A DNA stretch of 64,000 nucleotides from Anniella stebbinsi. Lineage: Eukaryota > Chordata > Lepidosauria > Squamata > Anniellidae. Every line of letters starts with the position of its first letter. Position 1 is the stretch's first letter. The translations under genes and the position numbers were made by a program. Below the pieces are notes generated by a model that did not search any database, was not told where the DNA came from, and saw only the letters and a list, made by a program, of their open reading frames with translations. The stretch covers positions 36,214,001 to 36,278,000 of the forward strand of contig JARDYH010000005.1 in assembly GCA_029215795.1 (NCBI GenBank), read 5' to 3'. Below are positions 47,414 to 57,694 of this stretch, one piece after another.

Positions 47414-47839
47414 ATATAATGGTGAAGTATATGCACCTACTAACCTAGACACTGTGTGACTGTGTGTGTGATAGTAAGGCTTGCTTCACCACATGCTGAG
47501 GCATTACAATCAGCTCTCCATGTAATGAAATTCGCCATATAGGGGCTTGGAATTCCATGCAGGGTGGCAAAGAGCTATGCCATCCGGCAACACTTCAACC
47601 AACATTGACTTTGCCCATCATCATGCCCTCCCCTCCTCAGTTGATTATTCCTCCATGTCAAAGGCCCTTCATAGGAAAAGGTTGTCCACACTCGCTCTGA
47701 GTCTGCACCACTTGCTGCAAAGTCACCAGAAACCATGTTCTCAGTTATATAATATTATAAACTGTGCTTCACTACTTATACAGTAGTCTTCACTCACATC
47801 TTCACTGCAAGTAAGAATAGAAGTTGTTTTCCACTGGAA
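47414..47839. other. Unannotated intergenic
   Basis: Nothing supportable before the R4-like LINE tail. Confidence 0.4.
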
Positions 47840-50430
47840 ATTTATTTTTATATTATTATTGTTTTTATTATTATCTTTTTCGCTTGTGGCGGTTGCCAAG
47901 TCATGCTGTCTTTTATTGATTCAGGAATTTCCTGACAATTGAGCATGTTTTAATTATGACTGCTCTCTGGATGTTGGTGTGGATGTATTCTGGTAGGCCC
48001 AGTTTCTGGAGGTTTTCTGTATATTTTTTTGATGTGATGCCGGTGACTGATCTGACTAATGTAATAATTGTGACCTTTTCCTGTTGCCATAGTTCTTTGA
48101 CTTCCATGGCCAGTGGTGTGTCTCTCTTTTCAACAACACTTTTGTATTGCTATGTCGATGAGGTATGTGTGTTTTCTTTTTCGTCTATGAACATTATGTC
48201 TGGTCGGTTGCAAGGTATTGTCTTGTCCGTATGAATTGTTCTGTTCCAGTATATTTTACGATCTGCATTTTCCAAGATTGTTTTGGGTGAATATGTAGAG
48301 TATGGTGTAGGTTGTTTGATAAGGTTGAATTTGATGGCCAGTTGTTGGTGAATTATTTTTGCAGCTGTATTGTGTTTGTCCATGTAGTCCATTCCTGCCA
48401 GAATTTTACACCCTCCTGTTACATGGTCTATTGTTTCTTGGAACTGATGGTATTTCCTGCATAGGTCTGTTGTTACACTGTTATCTTTTATGATGCATTT
48501 TTGGTAGTTCTTGGTTGCTATACCTTGATCCTGTATAGCTCTTAGGAATCCTTCGGTTTCTGGAAATAGCTTACTCTTCCTGAGCCATTCGTATGATTGT
48601 TCTTTGTTTATGTGTGGGTTCTGTATTATGTTGTAGTGCTTCCCATGGAGTGCTTTTTGTGCCCATTTTTTCTTTTTTCTCTGTGAGTGTAAGTGGTTGT
48701 GTTTGATGCTGTAATGTTTATCTGCTTTTACTATGGCTTTATGAATGGGGGTGTTTTTAGTGTGGAAGAATTCTCTGAGTGATTTTATCTGTTTAGCATG
48801 AATTGTGTTAATGTCTAGCAGACCTCTTCCTCCTTCTTTCCTGCTGATTGTTATTCTTTCAATGCATGAGTTGGGATGGAGCAGGCGGTGTTTTGTGAGT
48901 TTGGTGCGATTGAGTCTGTTTATTACTTCAAGTTCAATGTGTGACCAGTGTATGATTCTGAATGAGTATGTGAGGATGGGTATTGCGTAGGTGTTGATGG
49001 CTTTGAAAATGTTTTTCGAGTTGAGTTTAGATTTTAGGATTTGTGATAGGTGAGTTTTATATTGCATTCTTAGTTGAGTTTTTACTGTGGAGTGATTGAT
49101 TTTTGTGTTTTGTTGGAATCCTAGGTATTTGTATGTTTAATTTTCTTCCATGCTATCTAATATTTCATTATTTAGTGTTTCTGCAGTTTCTTCTTCTTTC
49201 CGTTTTCCTCTTTCTATGTGTAGCATCTTGCATTTTTCTATCCCAAATTCCATTTTCATGTCTGTCGTCTGTTCTTCAGTGATTTGCAGGAGGCCTTTTA
49301 TCTGTGTTGAAGTTGAAGCATAGATTTTTATGTCATCTATGTACAGGAGGTGATTGATTCTGTGCTTTACTTATTTTTGGTGTTTTATTTCGATGCTGTG
49401 TGTGGTATTGTTAAAGGTGTTGGACAGTGGATTCAGACACAGGCAAAACCATAGGGTGCTGAATGCGTCACCTTGGAATATGCCACATTTGATATTTATT
49501 TTTTCTGTCTGTATATGGTCCTTGTCTGATGCTAGGTGTATTGTCGTTCTCCATGTCTCCATGATTTTTGTCAGAAAGTTTTGGATCGAGGGATGTATTC
49601 TGTATATTTCCAGTACTTTTTTCAGCCAACGGTGTGGGACTGAGTCAAAAGCCTTTTTATAGTCGATGTAGCAGGTGTGGAGGTTTCTTTTCTGTTTTTC
49701 TGTTTGCTTCATGATGATATTATCTATTATTAACTGTTCTTTGCATCCTCTGCTGTTCTTTTTCCATCCTTTTTGTTCTTTGATAAGTATATTATGTTAG
49801 GTGAGATGTATTTCAATTTTCTGTGTGATTATGTCAGTTATAATTTTGTAGAGTATTGGAAGGCATGTTATGGTTCTGTAGTTAGCTGGGTTTTGGGTAT
49901 CTGGGGTTTTTGGTTTAATGTAGGTTTTGCCTTCGGTAAGGAATAGGGGGAATAGGTGCGGGTATTTTATGACTGTGTTGATCTATTGAGCAAGGTAGTC
50001 GTGTGTTGATGTGAGCTGTTTGTACCAGAAATTTTTTGGTCCGGGCCGAGTGCTTTCCAGTTGTGTGTCCTTTTTATTGTTTCCTTCAGTTCCTCCAGTG
50101 TTATTGTGTACTCTGTTTGCTGTGGTAGTTGTCTCTGTCTTTCTTCTTGTTGTCTTATCTAGCTTGTGCTTTCTTTGTGTTGTACTGGTTCTGACCAGAT
50201 ACTTTTCCAAAATGTGGTTATTTCTTCTTCAGTTGGGGGTGTAATGTTGTTTTCTTTTTTCTTGCTTATTCTTTGGTATAATAGTTTCTTGTTTCTTTTA
50301 AAGAGAGCGTTTTGGGTTTTTCTTTCATTTGATGATGATGATGATGATGATGATAATGATGATGATGATAAGAAGAAGAAGTCAAATATCCGTTTTAACC
50401 TGGAGTTTAGCTTCTTCAAGGTTCTTCAGT
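47840..50430 (-). pseudogene. R4/Dong-like LINE relic, reverse transcriptase plus restriction-like endonuclease
   Basis: Reading the minus strand from about 50420: an N-terminal stretch with NKKLLYQRISKKKEN and TPPTEEEITTFW, then RT motif A (CYIDYKKAFDSVPH, about 49660-49620), motif B-like GIFQGD (about 49490) and a YIDD catalytic box (about 49345-49330). The C-terminal region (49067-48150) has a degenerate zinc-knuckle (C...H...C around ETIDHVTGGC) and NRPDI followed, after a frameshift, by LIDIAI, fitting the PD-D pattern of a restriction-like endonuclease. Frame 48107-47913 continues with ENLQKLGLPEYI. In-frame stops near 49370 and 49138 and the frameshift near 48170 make it dead. The 3' tail is an A/T-rich (ATA) run near 47850-47875. 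It is 5'-truncated near a GAT repeat (50331-50370). Domain order, RT followed by REL endonuclease, suggests the R4/Dong clade rather than CR1/L2. Confidence 0.75.
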
Positions 50431-50476
50431 AGAGGCTGAGGTTTGTTGCAACATTTGGGCCAACTGGAAATTATTA

Positions 50477-50477
50477 A

Positions 50478-50513
<36 letters not shown>

Positions 50514-50514
50514 A
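50477..50514. repeat. (AAAG)n microsatellite
   Basis: About nine AAAG units. Confidence 0.95.
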
Positions 50515-50573
50515 ATCCTCTTGCACCCAACTAGGGCTGGTCTTGATGTCTATGACTGGGTCTTAGGGTAGCC

Positions 50574-50690
50574 CAGCCTTCCCCAACCTGCTGCCATCCC
50601 AGCATTCCTGGCCAATGGCCAGGCTGGCTGTGGCTGATGGCAGCTGAAGTTCAAAGTATCAGGAAGACACCAGGTTGGGGAAGGCCAGGG
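50574..50690. repeat. Family P palindromic repeat
   Basis: CAGCCTTCCCCAACCTGCTG pairs with CACCAGGTTGGGGAAGGCC, around CAGCATTCCTGGCCAATGGC. Confidence 0.65.
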
Positions 50691-51477
50691 TAGGGTGAGG
50701 ACAAATAATGTGTCCAATTCTTGTGCACTGCTTCGCCTGAGTACTTAGGGAACTACTCTCCGGTGTTTACAATGTGGGGCTTCCTCTCTTTTGCCTGACA
50801 TGGCATTTTTGTGTGTCCATGGGGGGAGGGGCAAGGTTGCAAATAGTGAGTGGGGCCACATTTGCCCCCTCCCCATGTTGGGGCTTAAATTCCATCTCCT
50901 GCTTCCCAACTCTGTGCCCTAAAATGCGAGCCAGTAGAAGATGCTGCTGTCTGTGTCTGTTGCTTCCCTTGGCTGCTTGACAAAAAAGTTCATCCCTCCC
51001 TGGGTGGGTTTCAAACCTTGATCCCCTGAAAGCTCTGCTTGGTCTCTGCAGGAATCCTGTGTAGGGAACTACATCAGTGCCATGTTGTGTGGATACTTCT
51101 TCCCCCATTGTGTGTTGTGCTCCGAAAAAGAAGTTATAATGAGCATAAGGGGATTCAAACCCCTGGCTGTAGAGATGCCTGGAGACTGGCAGTAGCGGGG
51201 CTGTTGCTGGATTTGTCACTAAGTCTGATAGTTTGGGGGCACTGTGGCAAAGTTTTACATGTCATGATGCAGGCGTGTGTGCTGGGGGCATGTCCCCATC
51301 ATTGTGAGCTTATTGGCTTCCTCCATGTGTGTGGGTGGCATGTAGCGGAGTTGACAGCACAGTCCTTGATTGGTGGGCACTGGCATGTCCATGTTTTCAT
51401 GCAATTTTTGGGTTTTTTTAGTTGTGTTTTTTCCCCTCCACTCCTGGGCTGTATAGGAGGGATGAGCAACTTGGGGG
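50691..51477. other. Unannotated intergenic
   Basis: The 150- and 198-codon overlapping open frames near 50767-51635 have no recognisable domain. Confidence 0.4.
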
Positions 51478-51800
51478 GGTGTCTGAGGGCTGCAAACCAC
51501 ACTCCTACTACCACCATACTGCTGGCCAACCCTCCCCCCACCAGCAATTTGCTGCCGAGTTTTGGTGGCAAACCACTACAGAAAGCTAAAACTGACAGGT
51601 TTAGCTTGAAAACAAATGAAAACTGTCTGTTTTAGTCAGAGGCCCAGTACTGGGCAAAAGACGGAATACAAATAAAGATTATTATTATTATTAATAATAA
51701 TAATAATAATAATAATAATCCTGCAATCTGTTTTAGCCCTCTGCAGTGGTTTGCTGCTAAAAATTGGTGACAAACTACTGATTTTTTGCTTAATGACTGC
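51478..51800. repeat. Inverted dispersed repeat with (AAT)n/(ATT)n core
   Basis: GGTGGCAAACCACTACAGAA (about 51567) and TGCAGTGGTTTGCTGC (about 51741) are partly inverted. Between them, 51645-51720 is a LINE-tail-like sequence ending in ATT then AAT triplets (51679-51719). Confidence 0.5.
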
Positions 51801-52440
51801 AGGGGCCACATTGGGGTGGGGCTGCATGTTGCCCACCCATTGTATATGATGGTCATTCCATTGGGATAGTGGCAGTGTAACTCTCTTCTCCCACCCCAGG
51901 GAGGGGAATTGGTGTATGGGATTGGTCTGTTAAACTTCCGTAGGGGAGGGATGGAAAAGTTCTTTCTCTGCATTCCTATAGGATAACCACTACAACTAAT
52001 GCGGTCAGCCAGATGAACAAAATCATAGTTAGCAATATATTGCCAATATCTGGGATTATTTAATTGCAATTGATTGATTGCCTAATCACATTAGGTTTTG
52101 CAAAAATCAAGGGAGATCTTCAACAAATATAAGATGGCTAGTATTCTTCAAGTCAGATTGCGGAAAGTGGGAGAAATAAATCAGACTCCAAACTCTAAGG
52201 AAGGGAACTTGTGAAAACAGTCTTACAAAGGACAGGTTAAAACAAGAATCACTTATTCTTCCCATGTCTTCAAATGCATGAAAATTCAAGCAAGTAATGT
52301 CTTTGCTCTTGCAAATGTGGTGTACATGATTTCTCTCTCTCTAATCATGTAACATATGCACAATCCTGCAAGAAAAGAGAACAACAAACTTCAGAGAAGG
52401 ACTGCAGTGTCACAACTAAAGTGAAAATGAGCAGTCAAAG
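51801..52440. other. Unannotated intergenic
   Basis: Nothing supportable. Confidence 0.4.
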
Positions 52441-52469
52441 ACTTCATAAACTCTGATCCATGCTCCACC

Positions 52470-53108
52470 ATTAGTCCAGATAAATTCTGCTGTGGTATGA
52501 ATTGGGGCCTTTCTCCATTATGGCACCCACACTCAGAAATTCCTTACCAAGAGAAGCCTGCTTGACCAGCTGCCAGGAGGTGAAGCCCTTTTTTTTAATC
52601 GATGGAGCTTTTACTGGTGGTTAATATCGAGTTAGACATTGAGCTGATTCGCATGTAGCGAGTAGCCACCAAGATTGAATTTCCCTGCGGGGCTTTTCCT
52701 TGCAGCACTGGCCCTCATTTTGAAAATACAAGCCATGGTGAGGGCATGCTGCAACTTGTTATGTGTGAACTTAGTGTAGGTTGTTTGTTGGGGTGGTTAA
52801 CAAGCCACCCACAACTCTAAAACAGGCCATGGCTTCTGGATGGCTTGTTAACCCCACCACAACCCTCATGCTGAATTTTTGAAATGCAAATCCACAAACC
52901 TTGCAGGGAAATTTACCCATTTTGTTAGTTGAGACTTTTGTTGTTGAGTTTTTTTTAATCCCTGTTGTCTAATTGTTTAAATGCCTATTTTACTCATTGC
53001 AATGCTGCATTTTGTAAATTGAATATTAGGTTTTGTACAGTTTTGTTTGTGCCACTATTGCATACTGATAAGGTTTATGTGGATTTTCATATTCTAATTT
53101 AACTGAAA
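52470..53108 (+). repeat. L2-like LINE 3' end split by another element
   Basis: GGGGCCTTTCTCCATTATGG and ACTCAGAAATTCCTTACC (52505-52550) are LINE 3' ORF sequence; the T-rich 3'UTR resumes at about 52930. The intervening 52630-52925 block carries inverted words (GGTTAACAAGCCACCC; GGCTTGTTAACCCCACC) and is probably an inserted DNA element. Confidence 0.45.
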
Positions 53109-53110
53109 CT

Positions 53111-53341
53111 ATGGCTGAATTCGGATGACACAATAAGCAACTGGGGGAGGGGGGGACAATCGTCAGTTGTATTGACTATCGTGTCATCCGAATGCTGCCA
53201 TAGTCAATTCAGCGCTGATCCTAATCCACACCACAGTTGATTATTTATTACCATGTTGTATGGGGAGTACCCCCTAGATGAACAACTGTAAAGTTGATTA
53301 TTACCCCACCATTGACTATCGTATTGTCCGAATTCAGCCCA
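53111..53341. mobile_element. Short DNA element with perfect 13-bp inverted ends
   Basis: GGCTGAATTCGGA at 53113-53125 and TCCGAATTCAGCC at 53327-53339. Internal inverted words CGTGTCATCCGAAT and TCGTATTGTCCGAATT. About 230 bp, no coding capacity, duplication not resolved. Confidence 0.65.
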
Positions 53342-53689
53342 TGTCTTAATGTTGCATGTCATCTTGTGTGCTTTCGAGCAAGGAAGATATAAATAATCAT
53401 GGCAAATAAACAGAAGTATACAGTGTTACCCAGTTTAGATAGCTTGCCCACATTGAGAAACAATACTGTCCTCTTGGCTAGTACCAGCATTCATCCAAAG
53501 CTGGGTAAGCTAACCAGGCTTGGCATGTGGGACTTGTCAAGCCTTTGGAGGATGCCTAAAGCAAGCCCCTTAAGGGTTAGTGTGTCTAAATGTATATATG
53601 TATGTATGCAAGCAAGCGAGTGATGCAGTCTTGATGGGTAAGAGACAGATCCTTGTCCACAATCCTTGGCACCCTGGGACAATGAGTAG

Positions 53690-53818
53690 TATCCAATCTT
53701 AGTCCTATTTAGAGTAGACCCATTGAAATGAATGGGATTTAGGTTTGTTATGACTAAACTAGGCCATATTCATTTCAATGAGTCTACTCTAAGAAGGATT
53801 AAGATTAGATACAACCCT
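53690..53818. repeat. Palindromic family C-related repeat
   Basis: TATCCAATCTTAGTCCTATT ... GTAGACCCATTGAAATGAAT pairs with ATTTCAATGAGTCTACTCTA ... GATTAGATACAACCC; about 125 bp. Confidence 0.65.
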
Positions 53819-54189
53819 GTGAGTCCTTTCCTATTTTGTCAACAGATAACAACTTGTAGTGCCAAACAAAAAGAATTGCACCGAAAACTGAATCGCAAGG
53901 GCTTTAGGATAAATTCACCGGTGTTTCTCCCGCCCCCCGCAGGATCGAGCATGATGATTATGCCAACTGACCGAGACCTGTAACGGATGACTGGCTGTGC
54001 CCTGATAAAAGAGGTAGTAGCTGCAAGAAGGTTTGAATTCCTAACTAAAACTTCCCTCCAAACCTCTAAGGGAGCAGCCTCTCTGCAGTGCGGTGAGCAA
54101 CCCGACCACGGACTCCAGCAAGGAAGCAAAACACGTAACACCCCCACCCCTTGCACTGTCAACACTGGCTGCTTGCGAAATAACGGACA
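53819..54189. other. Unannotated sequence upstream of LMBR1L
   Basis: Increasing GC content; no exon recognised. May be part of the LMBR1L regulatory region. Confidence 0.35.
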
Positions 54190-54594
54190 CTGAACTCAGC
54201 CTATTAGGTTGAGCCTGGATCTTGCACGGCAGCCAATGAAAAACGAGCCACGGATTAAGCCCTCGGCCAGCCAATCGACGCTTTCCCGACGGAAGGGATT
54301 TGAAGGCGTGAGCTCTTCCCTTCTCTTTTTCAGTCGCTGGATATAGAAGTAGGTTAGCCTGGTCGGCTGGCGTGTCCGTATCCCTTTAAGAATGGAACGC
54401 GGGGCTCCCTCGGCGGCGGATACGTTGTGACGTGGATCGAGTGTTGAAACGTTCTAAAAGTTGTGCCTCCGAAGGAGGAAGCAGTCGGTCTTCGTTTCAC
54501 AGTGGCTCCTACGCTGGGGGTGTGGGAACCCCGTCCCCTCCTTCCTCCGGCTCCTCTGCCAGTCCTTCTAACCTTCAACCATGCTGACCAGAGA
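54190..54594 (+). promoter_or_regulatory. LMBR1L: LMBR1L promoter and 5'UTR (CpG-rich)
   Basis: CpG-rich, TATA-less sequence with two CCAAT boxes (AGCCAATGAA at 54231 and CCAATCGACG at 54271) and a TGACGTGG CRE-like site near 54428. CpG density continues through exon 1 to about 54760. The transcription start cannot be fixed. An upstream ATG at 54581 in good context (A at -3) is out of frame with the main start. Confidence 0.65.
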
Positions 54595-54666
54595 ATGGAC
54601 TCGGGGGAACACGATGTGTTGTCCGTGCGGGAGCAGCTCTTTCACGAGAGAGTCCGGGAATGCATT
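54595..54666 (+). CDS. LMBR1L: LMBR1L first coding exon (partial gene)
   Basis: 72 nt, 24 codons, starting MDSGEHDVLSVREQ and ending at the donor GTGAGT (54667). The VLSVREQLFHER and RECI segments match the N-terminus of vertebrate LMBR1-like protein (lipocalin-interacting membrane receptor family) as I remember it, where the first 24 residues align without gaps. The full protein is a multi-pass membrane protein of roughly 490 aa, linked to lipocalin uptake and, with gp78 and UBAC2, to restraint of Wnt signalling in lymphocytes. Only the N-terminal tail is coded here. The frame is open upstream to 54463, but without an ATG, so 54595 (A at -3, G at +4) is the best start. No exon 2 (membrane-spanning segment) was found before 64000. 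Position downstream of TUBA1B fits conserved synteny. Confidence 0.88.
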
Positions 54667-55094
54667 GTGAGTACCTGGGCAGGAATAAAGGAGAAGATGG
54701 CAGAGGTCGGAGGGGAGTTTCATTTGGATCAGTGAAGGACTAGCCGGACTAGGCTAACTGGGTTTTTTATTTGCCGGGGGGGGGGGGGCTGTCTTTGCCC
54801 CAAAAATGGCAAAACGGGGGGCCATTACGACAGCCTCACCCAATCTGGTTGCGTGAAGTTGTATCAGGGATGGGAAAGCCAATGGCTTAAGGTACAAGAG
54901 AGCAACAAATCCCGTCAGCTCGCCTCTGGTGATACTCCAAATTCTGTGAGGATCCATTGTCTTCATCGCTCTTGCACCAGAATGTGATCTAATAGCCTAG
55001 TAGTAAGAGCGGGGTTGAGAAAGCAAGGTAAAACTGAGATGTGCTTACTAGTCAGAATACCCAGACGACTGGAGGTTTCTTCCCTTTCTCCTTG

Positions 55095-55400
55095 TATTTG
55101 TTTCTCACCAAGGAGTTCTGAGTAGGGTTTTTTACACTTTGCAACAACCTCATTTGGCAGTGGTTAATTTCTCACAGTCGTGACTCTGCTTTTATCTTAG
55201 TAGTGACTGTCCAAATATATTTAAGTATGTTGTAAACTGCTTCGAGAACCGTGGGTAGGCCTGGTGTATGACTATTTCAAGTAAACCAGCCAACGAAACC
55301 TGTGAGGTAAGGTAGTGATTTGGCCAAGGCCCATCTGGTGGCCTTCATAAATGAGTGGGGATTTGTGCCTGAGTCATCTTGCCCAAACTCCTAATAATAT
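55095..55400 (-). repeat. Probable MIR-like SINE fragment, reverse
   Basis: ACCTGTGAGGTAAGGTAGTG, TTGGCCAAGGCCCATCTGG and GTGGGGATTTGTGCCTGAG in reversed MIR order. Confidence 0.4.
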
Positions 55401-55419
55401 CTCTTGTGTATCATTTTTA

Positions 55420-55645
55420 AAATTATTATTGCATTTATATCCCACCTTTTTTCCTCCAAGGAACCCAAGACAGCATACATAATCCTCCTCCTCTCCATTT
55501 TATCCTCACAACAACAACCCTGTGAGGTAGGTTGGGCTGAGAGTCTGTGACTGGCCCAAGGTCACAGTGGGTTTCCATGGCCGAGTGGGACTGGAACCCG
55601 GATCTCCCAATTCCCAGGCCAACACTTTAGCCACCACACCATCAA
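55420..55645 (-). repeat. MIR-like SINE, reverse orientation
   Basis: GCATTTATATCCCACC, TCCTCACAACAACAACCCTG, GACTGGCCCAAGGTCACAG, GGGACTGGAACCCGGATCTC, and GCCACCACACCA: full reversed MIR-type layout. Confidence 0.7.
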
Positions 55646-56570
55646 TGTAGATGGCGCTTTACAGGTGAACGTAAGAAAACATAGACTGGCCTTTGCCTTG
55701 AGGCACTTACAGTTTAGTAGCTGCTGCACAGCTTTGTTTTGCAACTGCCAACAGTGTGTCGGGCATTTGATGAGTTGTATAGTATGAGCCGTGTGTGTGT
55801 GTCCAGACAGCTGATGTAGACAAGGCCTGAGGTTATGAGGATTTATGCCCAAGCAGAGTCTATGATGTCCAAATACTTATTCTAGGCTGGCTCTCAAAAA
55901 CAGAGTCATACATCTGTGGCAATTTCTCGGTGTGTGTGTGTTGATTTAATCTGGTTGATAATGGAATTCAGGGGCACTATAGCAAGTGTTCTTGAGGCCT
56001 CAAGGTGAAAGTAACTGTTTATATCATTGTTCTCAGTAATCTTCTCTGGCCTGGTCAGTGTGAAGCTTTTTATCACAACCTGGGTATGTTTCTTAAAATT
56101 GGAATCATATTGCAAACATGTTGAATATGGTTTTCTGTGTTAAATAGGTTGCTTGAGCTTTGTGCCTTTTAAAGATAAGATTTCCATTAAAGATAAGATT
56201 TCCATATCACAACTTGGGGGCTCTCCTTGTACCTTTAAAATCAGGGATGGGCAACTTGTAGGCCAAAACAACTGGAGGACCAGATGTGATATGACAAGGA
56301 TCTTGCTTTAAAGGCAGGCTATTTTAACAAGAGCATTAAAATGCATACAGGTGTGCATCCATGTTTGTAAAGAATTGGTCATACATGTGAATCTAAAAAT
56401 CAAAACAGGCACATCTGGAAAACTGTGACAAAGGCTTTATTAGCAGTTCTAAATCATACTGGCCCTTAACTTCAAGAGCTGTTCTATACTCAAAACACAT
56501 CAATTTCACTGGACTCCAGTTTCAAAATAAATCTTTCCATGTGAATCTTGGCTTTAGATGTAAATTCTAT
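55646..56570. other. Unannotated LMBR1L intron 1 segment
   Basis: A hAT-like fragment may begin near 56242 (CAGGGATGGGCAACTTGT). Otherwise nothing supportable. Confidence 0.4.
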
Positions 56571-56702
56571 AGTGGCCTTGGTGTATATCTGAAGCTAAGG
56601 AGGTTGGGACCTGGCCAGGACCTGAATGAGAGACCCCTTGGGAACATCATGTATATTACTCTGAGCTCCTTGGAGGAAGGGCAAGATAAAAACATATAAA
56701 AT
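56571..56702 (+). repeat. 5S-rRNA-derived SINE (5S-Sauria-like)
   Basis: TGAAGCTAAGGAGGTTGGGA, CTGGCCAGGACCTGAATGAG and AGACCCCTTGGGAA follow the order of the 5S rRNA internal promoter (A box, C box). The 3' part CTCCTTGGAGGAAGGGCAAG then an A-rich end is SINE tail, so this is not a functional 5S gene. 5S-derived SINEs of this design are known from lepidosaurs. Confidence 0.7.
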
Positions 56703-57694
56703 TACTCTGGCATGCTATCAAGTACTCCAATCAAAAGGCATATATGCCCACTCCCTTATTGATGGGTTTTGTGAATGTGATAGTAGTTTCTTTGCTTATG
56801 GAAGTCCATGCCATAAAGCTTTTAAAATGTTACTGTGTGTGTGTTTGTTTTAAAGTAGTTGTATTTGTCCTTGTTTGTTTTGCCAAAACCCACATACATG
56901 GACCTTTTTATTCTTGGAAGCCAGGTGGGGTCTTGTTAAAGAAAGTCCATCACAATATTGGAGCATTCAAAAGGCAAACATGATTGAATAGAATCTCCCA
57001 TATTTGGCCATAGTGGAGGCACCTGAGCTACTTTCAAAAGCTGATGGCCATACCTGCTCTGTAAAAAGCTATGCTACTCACTACAGGGGAGCAGCCTGTG
57101 CTTCACCTCTGTGGGATCTTATTGTGGTCTGCTCCCCTGCTTAAGTATGGACTCTGCTGTATTGCAGGGAATACTGAGCTGGGGCTTCCTGAACGCTTGC
57201 TAAGAGCTGCATTTTGACACCTGATGCCCATACAGATCAGTTTCAGGGTGCTTGGAAGGGTTGCAAGATGGTGATATAACAAGTTGCATCTTTATTTCTG
57301 GATGTGCCTCTCTGCCTAGAGACAACCACCCATATGGAGTATGCATGATATGAGGGGATTGGAAAGCTGAGAGATTCTTGGCATCCCTCTCTCTCTGAGG
57401 AGAGGGGCAGGGAGCTCAGCCTTCCCAGTGTGGCTTTGTGTGCCAAAGGTTAGTACAGAGTCCTATCTGTGGACTCCAGCATATTAGCAGGGATTTGGCG
57501 TTCCATAACGACCAGCTATCCGCTTAGCAGGGAAAATGCTCAGAGTTATGCAAGAGAAGTGCATAGTGCATAGCCCCTTGGTAGCAAGTCGGCATTAGTA
57601 GTGAGATTTAAAGTGTGTATGAGTTCACCTGGGGGGGTGATGGTGCCGAGCCATCACGCACATAGTGACAGGTAAGTGCAAAGCTTAACCTTAA
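56703..57694. other. Unannotated LMBR1L intron 1 segment
   Basis: Nothing supportable. Confidence 0.4.

Noticed and set aside
50767..51635. Overlapping 150- and 198-codon open frames
   Set aside because: Opposite-strand overlap without recognisable domains; part runs into a dispersed repeat.
53990..54050. tRNA-like B-box word GGTTTGAATTCC upstream of LMBR1L
   Set aside because: No A box at correct spacing and no cloverleaf could be drawn.
54463..54594. In-frame N-terminal extension of LMBR1L
   Set aside because: It lacks an ATG and has 5'UTR-like composition; the family N-terminus aligns from 54595.
56571..56702. Functional 5S rRNA gene
   Set aside because: Too divergent from 5S, joined to a SINE-type A-rich tail; better read as a 5S-derived SINE.
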